The notes beneath the pieces were generated by a model, which was not told the origin of the DNA, ran no database searches, and saw only the letters and a list, made by a program, of their open reading frames with translations. A stretch of 64,000 bases of DNA from Helianthus annuus (Eukaryota; Streptophyta; Magnoliopsida; Asterales; Asteraceae): the NCBI RefSeq assembly GCF_002127325.2, contig NC_035436.2, forward strand, positions 107,655,591-107,719,590, in the 5' to 3' direction. Below are positions 57,837 to 64,000 of this stretch, piece by piece (positions within the stretch are counted from its first letter, which is position 1; each line of letters begins with the position of its first letter). The position numbers and the translations under genes are program-made.

Positions 57837-57858
57837 AAAATAAATCTCGACCCGAGAT

Positions 57859-59997
57859 TTACTCAAATAAGTAGGGGTACTTTTCTTTCATTGTGTCTTC
57901 GACTTCCCACGTATATTCGGGACCTCTACGAGCATCCCATTTGACTTTTACAATCGGTACGTGTTTTCTGCGAAGCTTCTTCACCTGTCGATCTTCAATC
58001 GACAAAGGTTTTTCTATGAACTTTAAGCTCTCATCTATATGCACATCTGTATGTGGGATCACCAATGATTCATCGGCAAAGCACTTCTTGAGATTGCAGA
58101 TGTGGAACACATTATGAATTCCATTGAGCTCTTCAGGCAAATTCAATTTATAGGCAACGGATCTGACACGTTCAATGACCTCAAAAGGTCCTATGTACCT
58201 CGGACTCAGTTTACCTTTCTTGCCGAAACGCATCACCCCCTTCCAGGGTGATACTTTAAGCAACACTTTTTCACCCACTTCAAAGTGAAAATCCTTACGC
58301 TTCGGATCAGCGTAGCTTTTCTGCCTATCGCGGGCAGCCTTGAGACGTTCCCGTATCTGGACAATTTTGTCCATTGTCTGGAAAACTATCTCTGGTCCTG
58401 ATAATTGGACCTCTCCTACTTCCGCCCAACAAACAGGCGATCTACATTTCCTACCGTATAATGCCTCGAAAGGCGCAACCTTTATGCTGGTGTGGTAGCT
58501 ATTATTGTAGGAGAATTCGATCAGGGGTAGATTCTTATCCCAGTTACCGCCTAAATCGATTGCACCTGCACGAAGCATGTCTTCTAGCGTTTGGATAGTA
58601 CGCTCACTTTGACCGTCCGTCTGTGGATGGTAAGCTGTACTAAAGTTTAAATGCGTGCCCAAAGATTGCTGGAAACTCTTCCAGAAGTGAGACGTGTACC
58701 TGGTATCCCTATCGGAGATAATAGTCACAGGTATGCCGTGTAAGGCTACAATCTTAACAACATAAAGTTGGGCTAACATATCGGAGCTATACGTCTCCTT
58801 GATGGGTAGAAAATGAGCTGATTTAGTCAGCCTATCGACTATGACCCATATTGTATCATTTCCTTTCCTGGTTTTGGGTAACTTGGTTATGAAGTCCATA
58901 GTTACGCATTCCCACTTCCACTCGGGAAGCTCAGGCTGTTGTAGCAAGCCAGACGGCTTTTGGTGCTCGGCTTTGACTTGAGCACAAGTCAAGCACTTTG
59001 CTACGTGGGCGGCCACAGACTTTTTCAAGCCTATCCACCAATAATTTGCCTTTAAATCTTGATACATCTTGTCAGCACCAGGATGGACCGAATATTTGGA
59101 ACTATGGGCTTCCTGGAGGATAACATCTCGTAGTCCTCCATAAATCGGAACCCATATTCGTCCGTTTAATCTAAGGATTCCATCCTTGCTAAGAGTCAAC
59201 TGCTCCTCAGTTACTCCTAACTTTTCATTAGGATAATTAGCTTCCAACACAGCCTCTCGCTGTGCAGCTAATATCCTCTCAATCAAATTGTTCTTGACTT
59301 CAATGCTCTTGGCATTGATTCGAATAGGTTTTACCCTTTCCTTCCTGCTCAAGGCATCAGCGACTACATTCGCCTTGCCGGGATGGTACCTGATCTCGCA
59401 ATCATAGTCATTCAAGGTTTCCATCCAACGGCGCTGCCTCATGTTCAACTCCTTCTGGTTGAACAGATGCTGGAGGCTTTTGTGATCAGAATAAATCACA
59501 AATTTAATACCATAAAGGTAATGCCTCCACAATTTTAGTGCAAATACAACGGCACCCAACTCCAAATCATCGGTGGTGTAATTCTTTTCGTGCACCTTTA
59601 ATTGCCGTGAAGCGTAGGCAATAACCTTGCCCTTCTGCATAAGCACACATCCCATGCCCGTGTGTGATGCATCGCAGTAAACTACGAATTCTTCTGTACC
59701 CTCAGGTAAGGTTAACACAGGTGCGTTGCTCAGCTTTTGCTTCAGTATTTCGAAGGACTCTTGCTGCTTTGGGCCCCAAATAAACTTTTCTTTCTTCTTG
59801 GTTAGGGAAGTCAAGGGCGCAGCAATCCTCGAAAAATTTTCAATAAACCTCCGGTAGTATCCTGCTAACCCCAGGAAACTACGGATTTCGGTAGGCGTCT
59901 TTGGCTCTTGCCAGTTCATGACTGCCTCTACCTTAGCGGGATCCACTTGGATACCACGCTCACTTACAACGTGACCTAAAAATTGAACCTCTCGTAG
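57859..59997 (-). pseudogene. Chromovirus D pol: RNase H, integrase, chromodomain
   Basis: This follows a TGA at 59998-60000 and stays open to the natural end at 57859. Counting from the Met at 59946: RNase H with D91 (YCDAS), E129 (DLELGA) and D154 (SDHKSL); integrase zinc residues H281, H288, C318 and C321; catalytic D351, D412 and E448 ([13 protein letters not shown]), all kept; C-terminal [11 protein letters not shown]; chromodomain at about 646-694 ([21 protein letters not shown]). No other defect is visible in nearly 700 residues, so the element lost function recently or only through the stops. Confidence 0.93.
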
Positions 59998-61332
59998 TCA
60001 GAATTCACATTTCGAGAATTTGGCGTAGAGTTTCTCACGCTGTAGTAATCCGAGGATGCAACGGAGGTGCTTCTCGTGGTCAGCTTGGTTCTTGGAATAT
60101 ATAAGGATATCGTCGATGAAGACTATGACAAATTTGTCCAAATACGGCTTGCAGACGCGATTCATGAGATCCATGAACGCAGCCGGTGCATTCGTGAGCC
60201 CAAAAGGCATCACTAGGAACTCGTAATGACCATAGCGAGTCCGAAATGCTGTCTTATGTACATCCTCATCTCTGACCCTTAGCTGATGATAGCCCGAACT
60301 CAAGTCGATCTTCGAGAAATAGCTTGCTCCTTGCAGCTGATCGAATAGATCATCGATCCTTGGTAAAGGATATCTATTATTTATGGTCACTTTATTTAGC
60401 TCTCGATAGTCGATGCACAACCGCATCGATCCGTCCTTCTTTTTTATAAATAGGACTGGCGCTCCCCAGGGAGATGAACTAGGTCTGATAAAACCTTTCG
60501 CTAGCAGTTCATCCAACTGGGTCCTCAGTTCTTTCATTTCCGTTGGAGCTAGCCTGTAAGGTGCTCTTGCTATCGGAGCCGCTCCAGGAATGATGTCTAT
60601 TCTGAACTCCACTTGTCTATCTGGTGGCAAACTAGGTAGTTCTTCAGGAAAAACTTCGGGGTATTCAGAAATGACAGGAAGATCCTCGATCTTCGGCTTA
60701 GGTTCTTCTATTATCACCTGAGCCATGTAAATTACGCATCCTTTGTTCAAACACCTTGAAGCTTTGAGCATAGATACGTCCTCGGGTAACCCATACTGCG
60801 TATCTCCTCGAATGGTAAGAGATTCACCACTCGGAGTCTTTAAAACTATCTGCCTTTTGCCGCAAATGATTTGGGCCTGATTATGGGATAACCAGTCCAT
60901 GCCTAGCACAATGTCGAAACCCGCTAATTTGAAGGGAAGTAGGGATAAAGGAAAAGAATGGTTCCTAATGGATATTTCACATCCCTCTAAGACAGTGGAG
61001 ACGGTTTCTATCGTGTCGTCTGCTAACTCTACTTCGTATTTCGCATCAAGGGTTTTAATAGGCATATTTAGTAGTTGGCAAAATTTCTGGTCTACAAAGG
61101 ATTTATCAGCGCCAGAATCGAATAGTACTCTTGCAAATATATTATTTACGATAAAAGTACCTGTAAGCACGTTGTCGTTCTGGACCGCTTCCTTTGCATC
61201 CATGCGAAAAACTCTCGCATTTGACTTCTTGGTCTCTTCCGCCTTCTTGGCATACTTAGGGCAGTTACTCTTGATGTGCCCCTTTTCATTACAACCATAG
61301 CAGGTTGCATCCTTAATCTTTTTGCACTCCAC
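59998..61332 (-). pseudogene. Chromovirus D protease and reverse transcriptase
   Basis: Counting from the Met at 61332: CCHC knuckle C11, C14, H19, C24; protease active site D72-S-G-A; RT with [20 protein letters not shown] (~306-325), D343 in [17 protein letters not shown] and catalytic FIDD (~D407-D408). The frame ends in KCEF followed by TGA where related elements, including chromovirus C, have Trp (TGG). The frame upstream is open back to 61531, so this is part of the gag-pol frame rather than a separate start. Confidence 0.93.
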
Positions 61333-62406
61333 AGTCTTATGATCCTTGGACTTGCATAGTCCACAGGAAGGAGTCTTTGATTGCGACTGTGAGTTCGATG
61401 CAAATCTACATTTCCCAGAGTGGGGTTTCTTGCAGATTTTGCAGTTGGGCCTTTCACCAGCTTGCCCATCTTTCTTTGCCTCCGACCCTCTTTTGCCTTC
61501 ACCGTTTCCACGGTGCTTCTTCCCTGATCTTCATGAGGTATCATCCTCACGTTTTCTCTTCTCAGCCTCCTTGCTCCTTAGTGTCCTCAGACGGACAGCG
61601 TCTAAGGTGAGAGACAAGGAGAGGTCAGTAACTGACCTGAAGGTCGTCGGCCGAGAGGCCTTTACACTCGCCTTTATTGCGGGCTCCAAGCCCCCAATAA
61701 AACGGGCGATTCTTCGGGGTTCTGGTGTCACAAGGTATGGGACCAGACGAGACATTGTATTGAAACTCGTCAAATATGCCTGGCAGTCCAGGTTCGTCAT
61801 CACCAGTGACACAAAGTCAGCCTCAATCTTCTCAACCTCATGCTGAGGGCAGTAGTTTTCCTTAATGAGAGCAATAAATTCCTCCCACGTCATTTTGTAT
61901 AAAGCAGACTTACCAGATGCCTGCACCAACGCCCTCCACCATGCCAGGGCCTCGCCCTTAAATGACTGGGACACATACTTCACCACATCCCTCTCTGCAC
62001 ACCCGCTGATGTCCACAATAGTGTCCATCTCATCTAGCCAGGTGATACAATCAACAGCACCTTTCTCCCCTGTAAATTCCCGGGGCTTACAAGATACAAA
62101 GTATTTGTAGGTGCAACCCTTAGCACTGGATGCATCAGTATATTCTCTATCGCGATGAACGCTGTTCTCTGTGGACGAGTGTTTGTCGTCATCTTTCTTG
62201 GGTTGAGAGGGTGGTTTGGAGTGTGTCTTTGGTTTAGAGGGTGGTTTTGATACAGTTCTGCCTTGAGACTCTGTATATTGACGATCAAGAGCTGCCTGAA
62301 CAGCATTGTCAATCAGAGCCTTCAGCTGTGCGCCTGTCAGATGCACCGGCGTATTGTCGTAGTCATCTTCATTTGTATGGCTGTTCTCTCCATTGGGATC
62401 CGCCAT
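61333..62406 (-). pseudogene. Chromovirus D gag
   Basis: It starts MADPNGENSH at 62406, followed by a basic, Ser/Pro/Lys-rich linker. The gag body (~95-260) has FTGEKGAVDCITWLDEMD, EALAWWRALV, WEEFIALIKENYCPQHE and RRIARFIGGLEPAIK. A TGA at 61531-61533 interrupts it in the basic stretch before the cysteine-rich region. The probable ancestral codon is CGA. Past the stop the same frame gives [12 protein letters not shown] and [14 protein letters not shown] and joins the knuckle and protease. Confidence 0.9.
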
Positions 62407-63394
62407 TGTAACTTGAATCTGTTACAGAAGATAACCAAATTTTATTTAGGAGATTATTATATAATTGTCTTTTATGACAATTTGTCAATCATGGTAACAG
62501 AGACCATATTTGGTTAACTTATTACTTCATTAAATATTAGGATTTGAATAATTCCTATTTCAGCTATATAAATAGTATTGGCGGCATAAAGCCTAATCAC
62601 GAGGATGTTTTATAACATTAGCCGAGATTTCAGAGAATCAAAGGCATAGAGATTTGAACCGTAGTTCTTTTATCTCTTTCTGACAGAGAGTCATAGACCA
62701 CCACTGCCTTTTGTCTTTATAAGACAATTATTACGGCCCATAGGCACTACACCTCTAATGGATGTTTCAATATGGTTGGCCCGTAGGCACTACATCACTA
62801 ATGGATGTTTTAATAAGATTGGCCCGTAGGCACTACATCACTAATGGATGTTTTAATAAGATTGATCACTTGCATAGGTGATTTAACCCACGATTTATAA
62901 ATCATTTAGTTGGGCTTTGAAATCCTTAAAGGATTATTGTATAAGAATGGCGTGCGTGATTTTAACGAATCACATCTGCCATGGTTGTTAACATGCTTGC
63001 AGCGGTTAACAAGGAATCTGAATCTTTTAATTAAGTCCTACCATCTTGACCGGATCTTAAAAGACACCAGGCTAGGTTTCACTCGTAAGATTCTTTATTT
63101 AGGCAGATCAATTTAAAAGGAATGGTTTTGATTTATTTCATACATATTAAAACAAACTCATAACATACATTCCATAATCTCAAATACAATCACATATTGC
63201 CCTAAACAGGTCTTTCAAATAGTACATACCTCCATAGAGGTTTAAAATAAGTGACAAGTCCACGCAGGGACTAATACAAGATAGGTGTCCATGTAAGGAC
63301 TAAAAGATAAGTCCACGTAGGGACTGAAATACGATAAGTGTCCACGCAGGGACTTATTGCAAAATAGAAATTACATTAGTACAACTATTACGGG
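62407..63394 (-). other. Leader between extra ORF and gag in chromovirus D
   Basis: It is untranslated. It holds three 43-bp tandem units (starts 62735, 62778 and 62821, block GGCCC(A/G)TAGGCACTAC) and four 15-bp units of the form GTCCACGCAGGGACT at 63258, 63287, 63311 and 63340 (spacing 29, 24, 29). Confidence 0.75.
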
Positions 63395-64000
63395 CTAATG
63401 GTCACGTTTCTTCTTTTTGCCCTTTAGTAGGTTCGCCAAGCCTTTGAGAAATCCTCGGTGGCTCTTTTTCTCTTCTTCGAACTCTCTCTCCACACGATCT
63501 AGTCGATGGAGTATCTCTTCTTGTTCAGGAGGAGAGAATCGTGGTTGTGGTGCTTGTTGCGGAACTGGAGGTCTGGGAGGTATTGGATACCCATGAGCTA
63601 AGTAGTCCGCTGCCCCCATGTTCCCATGAGCTCCGTCAGGGTAGCGTGCATTATATCTAGCCGACACCACATATGGGTCGCGCTCATAATTGTAGTTGTA
63701 TTGTGCTTGTGATGGTTCGAACGGGTTGTACGCCGTTGGACCCGTGTAAGCAGGTATGGGTTGGTCATACCCAAATGGTGGCGAATTTGGTGCAGCTGGT
63801 GCGGAGTTCGCCTCATGTATAGGACTTGAAGGTCCTTCTTCTTGTAGTGGCGGATAGTGGCTACTACTAGAGTGTCGAGGGGTGCTGAAGTGGATACCCC
63901 CTCCTCCTCGTGTGGACATACGAGCATTTGTCCTCCTACGCCTTGGCGGATCAGGTATTACGGGTTGTGCCGGTGGCGGAGGTGGTGGCGTAACTGCCTC
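63395..64000 (-). CDS. Extra ORF upstream of gag in chromovirus D, reaching the window edge
   Basis: The minus-strand frame is open from 64000 to 63395 (201 codons seen, plus stop) and continues beyond the window. An internal Met lies at 63919 (MSTRGGGG), but the frame upstream of it, with a run of Pro and RRRRT, is open and similar in style, so the true start may be outside. Most of the protein is low-complexity: Ser/His/Pro, then Tyr/Asn (AQYNYNYERDPY), then Pro/Gln. It ends in a charged helix (ILHRLDRVEREFEEEKK) and a Lys-rich tail (LLKGKKKKRDH). There is no known domain. It is not gag or pol. Additional ORFs in this place are known from some plant Ty3 elements; function is unknown. Confidence 0.7.
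   Translation of the reverse strand, partial: EAVTPPPPPPAQPVIPDPPRRRRTNARMSTRGGGGIHFSTPRHSSSSHYPPLQEEGPSSPIHEANSAPAAPNSPPFGYDQPIPAYTGPTAYNPFEPSQAQYNYNYERDPYVVSARYNARYPDGAHGNMGAADYLAHGYPIPPRPPVPQQAPQPRFSPPEQEEILHRLDRVEREFEEEKKSHRGFLKGLANLLKGKKKKRDH

Larger units (their letters stand above)
57824..64000 (-). mobile_element. Chromovirus D, internal region with near-intact gag-pol
   Basis: It has a polypurine tract, gag-pol (57859-62406), a repeat-bearing leader and an extra ORF reaching the window edge. Its 5' LTR lies to the right of the window. The gag, protease/RT and RNase H/integrase parts are all in one frame. Confidence 0.9.

Overview
The window is plant nuclear DNA made almost entirely of nested LTR retrotransposons. 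I found no host gene, rRNA, tRNA gene or CRISPR array. The plant nature follows from the element families: Athila-type Ty3 elements with an env-like gene, chromoviruses with a C-terminal chromodomain, Ty1/copia elements, and primer sites matching initiator-Met tRNA. The density and depth of nesting suggest a large, repeat-rich eudicot genome. An Asteraceae such as sunflower or lettuce is my impression only.

Left arm (1-17258, all + strand), a set of insertions inside insertions. Athila element A (1-5013: RNase H, integrase, 3' LTR) lies in Athila element B (5014-10494: env-like gene, 3' region, 3' LTR). B lies in the RNase H region of a Ty3 element G (10495-15235), whose 3' LTR (11872-15235) is followed directly by a truncated LTR H of the same family (15236-17258). 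H abuts the 3' LTR of an old copia element F.

Centre (17259-42114): copia F runs on the minus strand and can be followed as one element in three pieces: 17259-20211, 28405-28839 and 40772-42114. The first gap is a complete but decayed chromovirus C (20212-28404, target duplication GATCG). The second is a minus-strand solo Athila LTR (28840-40771), itself split by a complete gag-only element (30024-40278, target duplication CAAGA).

Right arm (42115-64000): a second copia element E (+) has its LTR split by another gag-only element (42342-52691, target duplication CCCCT). E is broken off in gag at about 54057. There it meets the leader of a chromovirus whose LTR (54435-57823) also serves as the 3' LTR of chromovirus D (57824-64000). 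D has gag-pol in one frame with only two stop codons, and an extra reading frame upstream of gag.

How the parts work together: A, B, C, D and F carry or carried their own enzymes. The two gag-only elements (TR-GAG type) have LTRs, primer site, polypurine tract and gag but no protease, reverse transcriptase or integrase, so they must have been moved by enzymes from elsewhere. One is young: its 3271-bp LTRs differ at only seven sites that I could find. G is a relic of a pol-bearing relative sharing their LTR and 3' region.

The most unusual signals are structural. First, the gag-only family and G carry an array of about 25-bp units, each a small inverted repeat whose arms differ between units but stay complementary. 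Second, LTRs of every Ty3 family here, and of copia E, carry short hairpins just upstream of the TATA box. Third, both gag-only elements inserted within about 20 bp of the TATA box of another element's LTR.
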